Below are positions 46,145 through 55,254 of a stretch of 64,000 nucleotides of DNA, piece by piece. Both the position numbers and the translations under genes were made by a program. Positions within the stretch are counted from its first letter, which is position 1. The number at the start of each line of letters is the position of its first letter. Source of the stretch: Taklimakanibacter deserti (GTDB lineage: Bacteria; Pseudomonadota; Alphaproteobacteria; Rhizobiales; Aestuariivirgaceae); contig QORU01000017.1 of assembly GCA_003574785.1 (NCBI GenBank), positions 1 through 64,000 of the forward strand. Direction: 5' to 3'. The notes beneath the pieces were generated by a model. The model saw only the letters and a list, made by a program, of their open reading frames with translations. It did no database searches and was not told where the DNA came from.

Positions 46145-47767
46145 TTACTCTATGATCTGTCCCGTTTCGCGGTCCCACGCGCCCTGACGCAGGTCGGTCT
46201 TTGCCTTGAGCAGAGCCTGCTTCTGGATGCGCATGGACGGTGTGCGTTCGAAGTCGGTCTCCCTGTATTCAATGAAGCGCGGCAGCTTGAAGCCGGCGAG
46301 GTTCGCCCTGCAGAATTCGATGATCTCTTCGGGCGGCAGGCTTTCCCCCGGCTTCAGCTGAACATAGGCCTTGACCTCCTCGCCGCGCAACGGATCGGGG
46401 ACCGGCACGACGGCGGCATCGACCACCTTCGCATGCGAGCGCAGGACGCCCTCGACCTCGGCGGCGGAGATGTTCTCGCCGGAACGGCGGATGATCTCCT
46501 TCTTGCGGCCGACGAAATAGAGCAGGCCGCGCTCGTCGCGGCGCGCGAGGTCGCCGGAATGATACCAGCCGCCGCGATTCGCCTCTTCCGTCACTTCCGG
46601 CCGGTTGAGATACCCGGCATAGAGATCGGGTCCGCCAATGAGGCATTCGCCGGGCTCGCCCAAAGGGACATCACGGTCATTGTCGTCGACCAGGCGGATG
46701 GTGACGCCCGGCGGCTCGACGCCCATGGTGCCGGTGCCGACGAGCTCATCGGCGAGGTGGTCGGGCACCCGGCTCATCAGGCCGCCCTCGGTGCTGCCAT
46801 ATTGGTTGTGCCAGTGAAAGCCATAGCGACGCAGCAGATCTTGGTGCAGCTCCTTCGGCAGGCCGGCATGGATGGCAAGGCGGACGCGGTGATCGCGCTC
46901 GGCCAGCCGCGGTTCGCCTTTCAGCAGGAGCGCTGGAATGGAGGCGATGGAGAGCACCTCGGTCGCATCATATTTCGCCACGACGTCCCAGAAGCGCGAT
47001 ACCGAGAAGCGGCGCATCGCTATGAGCGTGCCGCGCGAGGCGAGCGACGTCAGAAGCTGCAAAGCGGGATCGGCATAATAGAAGGGCAGGCAGCAGAGTT
47101 GGCGATCCTGCCAGCCGCGCCTGAACAAGCGAAGGTCGATGTCGATGACGCGCAGCCACCAGCCGTGATGCAGCATGCAGCCTTTCGGCGCGCCCGTCGT
47201 GCCCGATGTATAGTAGACGGTGATGATGTCCTCGCGCGCGCATTCGACCGTGGCGAAGTCGAGGGCTTCGGCGGCATTCTCATAGGCGGCAAGACCGTCC
47301 GGCTCCTCGCCATCGACCACGAGGATGTGCCGGAGAAACGGCGCGCCGGCCTGCACGGCCGTGACGATGGTGAGCTGAGGGTTTCCGACAATGGCGGCAA
47401 CCGGCTGCGCGTCGCCGATGATATGGCCGGCATCCACGGCCATGGCCGTCGGAGGAACGGAGACCAGCGTGCCGCGGTTCGCGATGACGGCGAACAGCGC
47501 GATCATGAATTCCAGCCGGTTGTCGAGCATGACCGCCACACGGTCGCCCGGCTTTACGATCGCGCTCAGATATCCGGCGAAGCGCTGGCAGCGATCGAGG
47601 AACTGGCGCCTTGTCAGGGCCGGACCGTCCTCGATGATGATGGCGGGGCGCTCCGGGTCTTCCCGGCAGCCCTTGTGGAGGAGCTCGATCACCGTCGCTT
47701 GCGGTACCGCCGACCAGTCCGGCGCGACATTCTCATGCCTGACCCAGGCGTCCGGCCGGTCAGGCAT
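46145..47767 (-). CDS. Acyl-CoA synthetase / AMP-binding enzyme
   Basis: A 540-residue class I adenylate-forming ligase. Phosphate loop YYTSGTTGAPKGCM (about 185), A5 segment NQYGSTEGG, A7 YHSGDLARRDE, A8 GRKKEIIRRSGENISAAEVEG and C-terminal lysine in PSMRIQKQALLK. It should activate a carboxylic acid to the CoA thioester for the hydratase and dehydrogenase genes around it. ATG 47767 overlaps the upstream MaoC stop; ATGs a few codons earlier are possible. Confidence 0.93.
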   Translation of the reverse strand: MPDRPDAWVRHENVAPDWSAVPQATVIELLHKGCREDPERPAIIIEDGPALTRRQFLDRCQRFAGYLSAIVKPGDRVAVMLDNRLEFMIALFAVIANRGTLVSVPPTAMAVDAGHIIGDAQPVAAIVGNPQLTIVTAVQAGAPFLRHILVVDGEEPDGLAAYENAAEALDFATVECAREDIITVYYTSGTTGAPKGCMLHHGWWLRVIDIDLRLFRRGWQDRQLCCLPFYYADPALQLLTSLASRGTLIAMRRFSVSRFWDVVAKYDATEVLSIASIPALLLKGEPRLAERDHRVRLAIHAGLPKELHQDLLRRYGFHWHNQYGSTEGGLMSRVPDHLADELVGTGTMGVEPPGVTIRLVDDNDRDVPLGEPGECLIGGPDLYAGYLNRPEVTEEANRGGWYHSGDLARRDERGLLYFVGRKKEIIRRSGENISAAEVEGVLRSHAKVVDAAVVPVPDPLRGEEVKAYVQLKPGESLPPEEIIEFCRANLAGFKLPRFIEYRETDFERTPSMRIQKQALLKAKTDLRQGAWDRETGQIIE

Positions 47768-48602
47768 GCTCATACATCTCGGCATATCCGTTCCTGATGA
47801 CGACATTGCCGGCCCGATCGATCGCCTCGAAGCCGATCAGATTGTCCACGTCAGTCCAGTGCTCGATGGTGAGCGTCTGGCCGGCGACCAGGAAGAGCGG
47901 ATGGGCGAAGCGGCAACCGAGGCGCCGCAGGCGCGGGGTCAGCCCGCGGCAATGGATATCGACGATGGCGCGGGCGGCGAAGGAGAGGGTGCACATGCCA
48001 TGCACGATCGGCGCCGGAAAGCCCTCCTTGGCGGCCGCGGCAGGATCGATCGTATAGGGCGAGTAGTCCCTGGCCGCGTCGGCGTAGCGCCGCGTCTGGT
48101 CGGGGGCCAACGCATAGTGGGAATGCGCGGCATTCTGCTTCGCCGGCAGCGGGCGTGACGGCGGGAATTCTCCCAGCGCCGGCGCCGACGTCTCGCCGCG
48201 GCGCAAGCAGGTGCTGTATTGCGTGCAGATCGGCGTGCCGTCATGGGCCGAGGTGTCGGATCGGATGATGAAGGCCGTCCCGGCTTTGTTGCCGCGAATG
48301 CCCGCCAAGACGGAAGTGCTGAACAGGCGCTGACCCGGCACGATCGGCGCGTGGAAGAAGAAATCATGTTCGCCATGCAGGACGAAATCGGGTGTCGCCC
48401 TCTGCAGCACCTCGACCATGCTCTGCATGACCGGAATGTGCGAGAACACCGGCGGGGCGAATTCGCCGGCGAGGTGCCTTGGGTTTTCGTCATCCACCGC
48501 GCGCGCGAACTGCGCCAGCCTGTGGCTGTTGGTGCGAAACTCCTCGGAGCTCCGCGAAAAGCCGAGCGGGAAGGCTGCGGTCGTCGCGGCGCTCGCGCTC
48601 AT
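47760..48602 (-). CDS. Double hot-dog MaoC-family dehydratase
   Basis: A 280-residue protein with two hot-dog repeats. The N-terminal half has HDFFFHAPIVPGQRLFSTSVLAGIRGNKAGTAFIIRSDT. The C-terminal half has RRYADAARDYSPYTIDPAAAAKEGFPAPIVHGMCTLSFAARAIVD, the catalytic-type loop with D and H residues, then RRLGCRFAHPLFLVAGQTLTIEHW. It resembles (R)-hydratases acting on enoyl-CoA. The ATG overlaps the SDR stop as ATGA. Three hot-dog genes in one operon suggest two hydration steps. Confidence 0.9.
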   Translation of the reverse strand: MSASAATTAAFPLGFSRSSEEFRTNSHRLAQFARAVDDENPRHLAGEFAPPVFSHIPVMQSMVEVLQRATPDFVLHGEHDFFFHAPIVPGQRLFSTSVLAGIRGNKAGTAFIIRSDTSAHDGTPICTQYSTCLRRGETSAPALGEFPPSRPLPAKQNAAHSHYALAPDQTRRYADAARDYSPYTIDPAAAAKEGFPAPIVHGMCTLSFAARAIVDIHCRGLTPRLRRLGCRFAHPLFLVAGQTLTIEHWTDVDNLIGFEAIDRAGNVVIRNGYAEMYEHA

Positions 48603-49501
48603 TGCGGCAGCCCTTCGACGAAGTCGCCGAGCCGCGGAAGCTTCGGCAGCCGATGGTTCAGCGCCTGTTCCACGGCCTCCAGCTGCCAGCGGCCTTCGGT
48701 GCGAATATCCACCTCGATGGCGCTTGGCGCGATGATCTCGATGCGGTTGCCATAGGCCTGAAACACCTGACCGGTCGCCGGACAGTCGGCCAGCGCCAGC
48801 CAGCAGATCAACGGCGCGACATTGTCGGGCGAAAAAACGTCGAAGACACCGTCCGGCGGCGGCTGCAGCGATGTTTCGATGCGGGTGCGGGCGGAAGGCG
48901 AGACGGCGTTCGAACGCACGCCGTAGCGGACACCCTCCAAGGCCAGCGTACGCGCCAGGCCGACCACCGCAAGCTTGGCCGAGGCATAATTCGCCTGGCC
49001 GAAACTGCCGACGAGGCCGGCGAGCGACGTCGTATGAATGATGGAGGCCATGACCTTCCGGCCGGCCTTGGATTGATTGCGCCAAAACTCCATGGCGTGG
49101 CGGGCTGGCGCGGCATGGCCCTTGAGATGGACGCGGATGACGGTGTCCCATTCCGCCTCGGACATGTTGGCGAAGAGCCGGTCACGCAGGATGCCGGCAT
49201 TGTTCACGAGAATATCGAGACCGCCAAAGGTCGATATGGCCGTCTCCACAAGCGACTTCGCTTCCGCCCATTCGGCGACATCGTGGCCGCTCGCCAGGGC
49301 CTTGCCGCCCTGGCCCAAGATCTCATCGACGACCGATTGCGCCGGGGAGGCATCGCGACCGACACCGTTGAGATCGGCGCCGAGATCGTTGACGACGACG
49401 GCTGCGCCCTGCTGGGCCAAAGCCAGGGCATAGGCACGCCCAAGCCCGCGGCCGGCGCCGGTGACGATCGCAATTCTTCCTTCGAGCCGGCGCGTCGTCA
49501 T
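48599..49501 (-). CDS. SDR family oxidoreductase
   Basis: A 300-residue short-chain dehydrogenase. The cofactor motif VTGAGRGLGRAYALALA (about residues 14-30), VVNDLGAD, NNAGILRD, the catalytic TTSLAGLVGSFGQANYASAKLAV with Tyr and Lys, and a C-terminal extension typical of 17beta-hydroxysteroid dehydrogenase 4/(R)-3-hydroxyacyl-CoA dehydrogenases. GGGAG nine bases before ATG 49501 favours it over ATG 49510. It is the first gene of a five- or six-gene operon, and an operator copy lies 40 bp upstream. Confidence 0.92.
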   Translation of the reverse strand: MTTRRLEGRIAIVTGAGRGLGRAYALALAQQGAAVVVNDLGADLNGVGRDASPAQSVVDEILGQGGKALASGHDVAEWAEAKSLVETAISTFGGLDILVNNAGILRDRLFANMSEAEWDTVIRVHLKGHAAPARHAMEFWRNQSKAGRKVMASIIHTTSLAGLVGSFGQANYASAKLAVVGLARTLALEGVRYGVRSNAVSPSARTRIETSLQPPPDGVFDVFSPDNVAPLICWLALADCPATGQVFQAYGNRIEIIAPSAIEVDIRTEGRWQLEAVEQALNHRLPKLPRLGDFVEGLPQ

Positions 49502-49541
49502 CAGCTGCATCTCCCGCCAATGTTGACTGTCCTAAACAAAA

Positions 49542-49561
49542 TGAATATGAAGTCAATATCA
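49542..49561 (+). promoter_or_regulatory. Operator copy 1 (putative TetR site)
   Basis: TGAATATGAAGTCAATATCA, imperfectly palindromic, in the divergent gap between the SDR operon and the aminotransferase gene. Three further identical copies occur at 51671, 59154 and 59189, all in promoter gaps of this region. Flanking bases are also AT-rich (AAA on the left, ATTTT on the right). Confidence 0.85.
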
Positions 49562-49624
49562 ATTTTGTGCTCCCAGTCCGTGACCGCGGCCAGGATGCAG
49601 CACGCAATACGAGGCTTGCAGGCG

Positions 49625-50893
49625 ATGGCGCTTTCTCGCTCAACATCCCGTCCGATGTTCTCGCGCTGGATCTCCGCCAGCAACGATATCACCCGGCAGT
49701 TCCTGTCTTTCGGCGTCCGGCCCGACTTCATCAGCATGGCGGGTGGCCTGCCTGCCGCCGAGTTCTATCCCGCGGCGGCCATCTCTCATGCCACGGGACG
49801 GGCGCTGGCGCGCTGGGGTGCCAAAGCCCTGGACTATGGTCCGGTCGAGGGTTTCCTGCCTTTGCGCCAGCACATCGCCGAGAGGATGGCGCGGCAGACC
49901 GGCTGCGCTGTCACGACCGACAATGTGCTCCTCACCGCGGGCGCGATGCAGGGGCTCGACCTCCTGGGCAAGATACTCATCGATCCGGGTGATCGCGTCG
50001 TCGCGCAATACCCGACCTATGTCGGGGCACTCGATGCCTGGCGGCCCCGGCTTCCGTCCTATGAGGCTCTCGACTGGGTCCAAAACGGAGTCACTACCGT
50101 GGATGTGCTGCGCGCCGCCAAGTTCGTCTATACGGTGCCCAACTATTCCAACCCGACCGGCGCACTTGTCTCGACCGCGGCGCGGCAAGCGTTGCTCGAA
50201 AAGGTGCTGGAAGCGGGCACGTGGCTGATCGAGGACGATCCCTACCTGCCGTTGCAACTCGACGGCGCGGTGGGACCCAGCATCCTCGAGCTCCACGGCC
50301 GCATGGAGAAGGCCGAGCCCTATCAGGGGCCGGTGATCTATCTCGGAACCCTGTCGAAGAGCATCGTCCCCGGACTGCGCGTCGGCTGGGCGGTCGCCGC
50401 GCCCGAATTGATCCAGGCGCTCGTCCTTGCCAAGCAATCGGCGGACCTGGCGAGCTCGATGCTGACCCAGGCGGTGGCTCTCGAGCTCCTGGAAGCGGGC
50501 CTGGAACAGACGCATGTGCCGCACGTCGTGCACCAATACCGCGAGCGGCGAGATGCGCTGTGCACGACCGCGGCCACGGAGCTCGGTCAATGGTTCGAAT
50601 GGGAGACCCCGCCCGGCGGCATGTTCGTGTGGATGCGCAGCCGCAATCCGGCGATCGATACGGACGCGCTCTACGAGCATGCGGTGGCGGAGAAGGTTGC
50701 CTTCGTTCCCGGCAGCGTCTTCGATCCTCACGGGCGGCTGCGCTCGGCCATTCGCGTAAATTTCACCCGCAACGCGCCCGCCGTGCTGGAAGAAGGAATC
50801 GCGCGGCTGGCCTTGGCGACACGGCGCTATCTCGACTCCAATTCCCTAAGGACGAAGCCTAGGGTTCAGCGCACCGGCGGATCCTTGCCATAG
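49625..50893 (+). CDS. PLP-dependent aminotransferase (class I/II, 2-aminoadipate type)
   Basis: A 422-residue enzyme. SFGVRPDFISMAGGLPAAEFYP starts the fold, YGPVEGFLPLRQHIAERM and the cofactor-binding YTVPNYSNPTGAL and IEDDPYLPLQ follow, and the PLP lysine is in LGTLSKSIVPGLRVGW (about residue 245). This branch includes 2-aminoadipate and aromatic/branched amino acid aminotransferases and the C-terminal domain of MocR regulators, but no DNA-binding domain is present. ATG 49625 is chosen because earlier ATGs at 49541 and 49595 would start in or just after the operator. Confidence 0.9.
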   Translation: MALSRSTSRPMFSRWISASNDITRQFLSFGVRPDFISMAGGLPAAEFYPAAAISHATGRALARWGAKALDYGPVEGFLPLRQHIAERMARQTGCAVTTDNVLLTAGAMQGLDLLGKILIDPGDRVVAQYPTYVGALDAWRPRLPSYEALDWVQNGVTTVDVLRAAKFVYTVPNYSNPTGALVSTAARQALLEKVLEAGTWLIEDDPYLPLQLDGAVGPSILELHGRMEKAEPYQGPVIYLGTLSKSIVPGLRVGWAVAAPELIQALVLAKQSADLASSMLTQAVALELLEAGLEQTHVPHVVHQYRERRDALCTTAATELGQWFEWETPPGGMFVWMRSRNPAIDTDALYEHAVAEKVAFVPGSVFDPHGRLRSAIRVNFTRNAPAVLEEGIARLALATRRYLDSNSLRTKPRVQRTGGSLP

Positions 50894-51579
50894 ACGGCCC
50901 GGTACCAAAGGGTCGAGAGCATGAGAGCGAGATCGTCGGCGTGCGAGGGGTCCTCCTCGTTGAACAGGGCATCCTTGCCGACGATGATCGAATAGAGATA
51001 GTGGAAGACCATGCTTTCCAGGGCATGCGCGACCGCAAGCGGCGAGCCCGGCAGATTTTCCTTGTAGTTGCCGCGCCGCTCGATCGAGCGCGCCAGGTTC
51101 TCGATCCACTTCTGATGCCGCGGCCGCCATAGCTCGCGGAATTCCGGTAATTGGCTCTGCAGCTGGACATGGCACTGCAAGAGACCCGGATTGGTGCGAT
51201 AGGCCGCGACGAAAGCACGGTTGGTGTTCAGGATCGCATCGAACTCGGTCGTGCCGCGGCCGACCTGTTTGGCCTGCTCATAGAGAAACTCGTCGAATTC
51301 CAGCACGACCTCGATCGCGATCGCGTTCTTGTCGCGGTAATAGACATAGAAGGTGCCGAGCGCGACCTGGGCATAGGCACAGATGTCCGCGACCTTGGTG
51401 TCCTGGTAGCCGATTTCCTCCAAAGCGCGGGCGGCGGCGATCTTCAGGCGATATTTCGTGCGGTCGCCCTTGGACCCAAAGGCGAGCGTCTCAAGGCCGC
51501 CGGCCAGGTGATCGGCGTATTTGATGCCTTGATAGGCTTGCGCCGCCGATTTCGGTTCTTGCTTGGCCTGCTGCGCCAT
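50866..51579 (-). CDS. TetR family transcriptional regulator
   Basis: A 237-residue repressor-type regulator. The helix-turn-helix is at about residues 50-85 (IAAARALEEIGYQDTKVADICAYAQVALGTFYVYYRDKNAI). The C-terminal ligand domain is not like any characterised member known to me. ATG 51579 follows GGGAGGG eight bases upstream. Its promoter gap contains operator copy 2, which suggests autoregulation plus control of the divergent thiolase operon. Its 3' end overlaps that of the aminotransferase gene on the other strand by 28 bp. Confidence 0.9.
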   Translation of the reverse strand: MAQQAKQEPKSAAQAYQGIKYADHLAGGLETLAFGSKGDRTKYRLKIAAARALEEIGYQDTKVADICAYAQVALGTFYVYYRDKNAIAIEVVLEFDEFLYEQAKQVGRGTTEFDAILNTNRAFVAAYRTNPGLLQCHVQLQSQLPEFRELWRPRHQKWIENLARSIERRGNYKENLPGSPLAVAHALESMVFHYLYSIIVGKDALFNEEDPSHADDLALMLSTLWYRAVYGKDPPVR

Positions 51580-51670
51580 AGGAAAACCCTCCCGAGGCGA
51601 TATTGCACCCGGATTGCTGTTTATCAATATCCTGCCGAGCGGCGGCAGGGCGGGAAAATCGTGCAAAAAT

Positions 51671-51690
51671 TGATATTGACTTCATATTCA
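51671..51690 (-). promoter_or_regulatory. Operator copy 2 (putative TetR site)
   Basis: The identical 20-bp core in reverse orientation, in the 233-bp divergent gap between the TetR gene and the thiolase operon, 92 bp from the TetR start and 123 bp from the thiolase start. Confidence 0.85.
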
Positions 51691-51812
51691 TATTGTAATG
51701 ATCTCTGATTCCGCAGCCTGATGCAAGCGGTGGGCTCCGTTCAGCGGTGGTTCGCCGCGGTACTCGTGATCACGTGCCCTTTGGCGGGCAGGGGAAAAGT
51801 TTCGTTGTTCTT

Positions 51813-52973
51813 ATGCCGCATGCCCTGACAACCTCGCCCGTCTATATCGCCGGGGTCGCCGAGACGGCGCTCGGCAAGGTCCTCGATCAGAGCGAATTCT
51901 CGATGGTCGCCCTTGCGGCGCGGGAAGCGCTGGCCGAAGCGGGCCTTGGCTTGCGCGATGTCGATGCGCTCTTCACCAACTATATGGGCGAAGAGGGATC
52001 GGTGCAGCTCGGCGAATATCTCGGCCTCGCTCCGCGTTATGCCGAGTCTTCCGACATGGGCGGCGCTTCCTTCGAGTTCTTCGTGCATCATGCCATGGCG
52101 GCCATCGCCGCCGGGCGTTGCGAAGTCGCACTCATCGGCTATGCCTCGCGCCAGCGCAGCCGCCGCAACCGCAAGAAGGCCGCGCCGGCGCTCGACGGCT
52201 CGCTCTCGGCGCAGTTCGAAACGCCATACGGCATCCACTTTCCCATCGGCCATTACGCGCTCAGCGCCGCGCGCTACATGCACCAGTATGGCGCCACGCT
52301 CGAGCATCTGGCTGAGGTCGCCGTGGCCGCGCGGCAATGGGCGGCGCTCAACCCGAAGGCTTGGGTGCGCGATCCACTCTCCATTGCCGACGTCATGTCG
52401 TCGCCCATGTTGTGCGATCCCTTGCGCAAGCTCGATTGCTGCCTCATCACCGATGGCGGCGGCGTCGTCGTCGTGACGAGCAAGGAGAGGGCGCGCGATG
52501 CCGCCAAGCGGCCGATCCGCGTGCTGGGGGCCGGTGAGAGCCACGTCCAATGGCATGTCGCGCAATGCCCGGACCTGACCGTGACGCCCGGCCGCGCCTC
52601 GGGCCGCGACGCCTTCGCGATGGCCGGGGTCAAACCTTCCGATATCGATGTGTTCGAGCCCTATGACAATTTCACCCATGCCGTGCTGCTCTATCTCGAA
52701 GATCTCGGCTTCTGCGGCAAGGGCGAGGCCGGGGCGTTCGTCGCGGAGGGACGGCTCAGGCCGGGCGGTAGCCTGCCGTCCATGACATCGGGCGGCGGTC
52801 TCTCCTATTGCCATCCGGGCGCGCTCGGCATCCTGCTCATCGTCGAGGCGGTGCGCCAGCTGCGCGGCGAAGCCCTGGACCGGCAAGTGCCTGACGCCGA
52901 GATCGCCGTGGCGCACGGCACCGGCGGCCTCGCCTTCTCGACGGCCTCGACCGTGGTGCTCGCCCGTGACTGA
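51813..52973 (+). CDS. Thiolase family protein (lipid-transfer/acetyl-CoA acetyltransferase-like)
   Basis: A 386-residue thiolase-fold protein of the group that works with DUF35 OB-fold partners. VYIAGVAETALGKVLDQ starts the fold; the C-terminal HGTGGLAFSTASTVVL and the SGGGLSYCHPGALG segment correspond to catalytic loops, while the usual N-terminal nucleophile position is occupied by SDMGGASFEFFVHHAM, which has no cysteine. It may thus catalyse a non-classical step such as retro-aldol cleavage, as in steroid side-chain degradation. It overlaps the DUF35 gene by 8 bp. Confidence 0.85.
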   Translation: MPHALTTSPVYIAGVAETALGKVLDQSEFSMVALAAREALAEAGLGLRDVDALFTNYMGEEGSVQLGEYLGLAPRYAESSDMGGASFEFFVHHAMAAIAAGRCEVALIGYASRQRSRRNRKKAAPALDGSLSAQFETPYGIHFPIGHYALSAARYMHQYGATLEHLAEVAVAARQWAALNPKAWVRDPLSIADVMSSPMLCDPLRKLDCCLITDGGGVVVVTSKERARDAAKRPIRVLGAGESHVQWHVAQCPDLTVTPGRASGRDAFAMAGVKPSDIDVFEPYDNFTHAVLLYLEDLGFCGKGEAGAFVAEGRLRPGGSLPSMTSGGGLSYCHPGALGILLIVEAVRQLRGEALDRQVPDAEIAVAHGTGGLAFSTASTVVLARD

Positions 52974-53376
52974 CAAGACATCCTTCTCGGATCTCGGCGC
53001 CGCCGATCCGACGACCGAGCCGTTCTGGCAAGCCTGCGCCGAAAGGCGGCTCATCGTTCAGCGCTGCACCGCCTGCGGGGCACGCCAGTTCTATCCGCGG
53101 CCGTTCTGCCTCGTTTGCGAGAGCGGAACGCTGGGTTGGGTCGAGGTCGAAGGTTTTGGCACGATCTATTCTCTGACCACGGTCCGCATACCGGTGTCGG
53201 ACGAATTGACGCCGCCTTATCTTCTCGCTCTCGTCGATCTCGACGAGGGGCCGCGGCTCCTGACCAATATCGAGGCGAGCACAGCTGAGATCGGCGACCG
53301 TGTCGCGCTCGCCTGGCGCGCCAGGGACGGCTTGCCGCCGCTGCCGGTGTTCAGGTTGGCCGGGTCGCGATCATGA
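52966..53376 (+). CDS. Zn-ribbon OB-fold protein (DUF35)
   Basis: A 136-residue acyl-CoA-associated protein. The rubredoxin-like zinc ribbon is CTACGARQFYPRPFCLVC (about residues 27-44), followed by an OB fold with VEGFGTIYSLTTVR. DUF35 proteins form obligate complexes with the thiolase encoded next to them. The GTG start at 52966 lies inside the thiolase gene; the stop overlaps the M20 gene. Confidence 0.9.
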   Translation: MTDKTSFSDLGAADPTTEPFWQACAERRLIVQRCTACGARQFYPRPFCLVCESGTLGWVEVEGFGTIYSLTTVRIPVSDELTPPYLLALVDLDEGPRLLTNIEASTAEIGDRVALAWRARDGLPPLPVFRLAGSRS

Positions 53377-54566
53377 CGGTGAGGACAGGCTCGACGGCGC
53401 AGTGCATCGCGCTCATCGGCGACCTGATCGGCTTTCCAACCGTTTCCAGCAACTCCAATGGCGAGCTGCTCGCCCATGTCCAGGCCTATCTGGCGCGCTA
53501 CGGCATCGCGAGCGACATCCTGTGGAACGAGGAGCGCAGCAAGGGCAATCTCTGGGCGACGATCGGGCCCGCCGATGTCGCGGGTGTCATCCTGTCCGGC
53601 CACAGCGACGTCGTGCCGGTCACGGGCCAGGCCTGGACCGGCGATCCGTTCCTGATGCGCGAAGCCGAGGGGCGCCTCTATGGGCGCGGCGCCTGCGACA
53701 TGAAAGGCTTCATCGGCATCGTGCTCGCGGCCGTGCCGAACCTCGTGGAACGCAGTCTCAAGGCGCCGATCCACATCGCGATCTCCTATGACGAGGAACT
53801 GGGCTGCACCGGGGTCAAGAGCCTCGTCGACCGCATCGCGGCGATGGAGCTCAAGCCGGCTCTATGCATCGTGGGCGAGCCGACGAGCATGCAGGTCATC
53901 ATCGGCCATAAGGGCGGCGGCATGTTCCGCGTCGTCGTGACCGGCAGGAGCGCCCATTCGAGCCTGGCACCGTCGGCCGTCAACGCCATCGAGCATGCCG
54001 CGGTGCTCATCAGCTACATCCAGGGCCTGTCGCTCGGCCATGCGAAGTCGGGACCGCATGACCACGGCTATGACGTTCCGCATTCGACGCTGTCGGTGAC
54101 CACCATTTCCGGCGGAACGGCCCTCAATATCATTCCCGACCGCTGCGAATTCGGCTTCGACATCCGCTCGTTGCCGGAGGTCGATGCGCGGGCGTTGATC
54201 GAGCAGATCCGCGAATATGCCGAGACGGTCGTCCTGCCGCGCATGAAGGCCGTGGCACCCGAGGCCGCCATCGTGGTGGAGGATATCGTTCCTTTCGTCG
54301 GTCTGGCGACAGAGCCCGAGCATCCCGCCGTGACCTTCGTCAAGCAGCTCGCCGGCCGCAACGATCACGCGAAGGTCGCCTATGGTACGGAAGCGGGGCT
54401 ATTCAGCACCGTTGCCGGCGTGGCCTCGGTCGTCTGCGGCCCCGGCTCGATCGCGCAGGCGCACAAGCCGGACGAATATATCGCGCTCACGGAGGTCGAG
54501 CGCTGCCGCCTGTTCATCGACCGGCTCGCCACGCAGCTGGAATATGCCGGGTTGCCATGGCACTAA
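53373..54566 (+). CDS. M20 family metallopeptidase, acetylornithine deacetylase (ArgE)-like
   Basis: A 397-residue zinc hydrolase. SGHSDVVPVTGQAW holds the first metal ligands, YGRGACDMKGFIG the bridging aspartate, YDEELGCTGVKSL the catalytic Glu pair, CIVGEPT another ligand, and PGSIAQAHKPDEY the last histidine. ArgE-type enzymes remove N-acyl groups. In this operon an N-acyl amino acid or related catabolic intermediate is more likely than acetylornithine, since argJ is present and makes a separate argE unnecessary. Confidence 0.92.
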   Translation: MTVRTGSTAQCIALIGDLIGFPTVSSNSNGELLAHVQAYLARYGIASDILWNEERSKGNLWATIGPADVAGVILSGHSDVVPVTGQAWTGDPFLMREAEGRLYGRGACDMKGFIGIVLAAVPNLVERSLKAPIHIAISYDEELGCTGVKSLVDRIAAMELKPALCIVGEPTSMQVIIGHKGGGMFRVVVTGRSAHSSLAPSAVNAIEHAAVLISYIQGLSLGHAKSGPHDHGYDVPHSTLSVTTISGGTALNIIPDRCEFGFDIRSLPEVDARALIEQIREYAETVVLPRMKAVAPEAAIVVEDIVPFVGLATEPEHPAVTFVKQLAGRNDHAKVAYGTEAGLFSTVAGVASVVCGPGSIAQAHKPDEYIALTEVERCRLFIDRLATQLEYAGLPWH

Positions 54567-54588
54567 CGCTTTGTCCAGGAGAGCACTG

Positions 54589-55254
54589 ATGCCGACGATC
54601 GTTCATGCCACTCGCCATAAAGCTCTGAACTCAAGAACGCTCGCCGCATGGAAGCGCATTCCCGTGACCATCATATCGGACATCAGCGGCGGCCGCGTCA
54701 TCGCCGATCCGCGGATCAGGCCGTTGCGGCCTCTTGCCCTCGGCACACGCCTCGTCGGCCAGGCGGTGACGGCCTGGTGCGAGCGCTCCGATTTCGGGCC
54801 GGTGCTGCATGCGATCGACCTGGCCGCGCCAGGCACGATCGTGACCGTCGATGCCGGCGGCTGCCTGCAGACGGCCTATTGCGGCGAAATCCTCTGTGGC
54901 ACGGCACGGCGCAAGGGCATCGCCGGGCTCGTCATCAACGGTGCCGTCCGTGACATCGATACGATTGCGAGCTGGGACGATTTCCCGGTGTTTGCGCTGG
55001 GGAACACGGCGAAAGGACCGCTCGGCAAGGAGCGCGGCGCGGTCAATGGCGAGATCGTCTTCGGCGGTATCGCGGCGCGGCCGGGAGATATCGTGCTCGG
55101 CGACAATGACGGCCTGGCGATCATCCCCGCCAAGGAGGCTGAGACGCTTCTGGCTCGGGCCGAGGAGCGCCTGGGCATGGAAGAAGAATGGACGAGCGAG
55201 CTCGCCAAGGGCCGGTCGTTGGTCGATGTGTTCAGCGTCCCGGCGGCCGTCTAG
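54589..55254 (+). CDS. RraA/HMG-aldolase-like family protein
   Basis: A 221-residue protein of the RraA-like fold, which includes 4-hydroxy-4-methyl-2-oxoglutarate aldolase and oxaloacetate decarboxylase. TIISDISGGRVIADPRIRPL, PGTIVTVDAGG, GLVINGAVRDID and PGDIVLGDNDGLAIIPA are family motifs; the G-x-x-R-D segment binds substrate and metal. ATG 54589 has CAGGAGAG upstream. The stop shares the palindrome CTAG with the stop of the convergent permease gene. Confidence 0.9.
   Translation: MPTIVHATRHKALNSRTLAAWKRIPVTIISDISGGRVIADPRIRPLRPLALGTRLVGQAVTAWCERSDFGPVLHAIDLAAPGTIVTVDAGGCLQTAYCGEILCGTARRKGIAGLVINGAVRDIDTIASWDDFPVFALGNTAKGPLGKERGAVNGEIVFGGIAARPGDIVLGDNDGLAIIPAKEAETLLARAEERLGMEEEWTSELAKGRSLVDVFSVPAAV

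Noticed and set aside
45938..47797. Plus-strand open frame over the acyl-CoA synthetase
   Set aside because: Antisense shadow of a ligase with all core motifs.
49541..49624. Upstream start for the aminotransferase at ATG 49541
   Set aside because: It would place the operator inside the coding region and add a segment with no similarity to the family.
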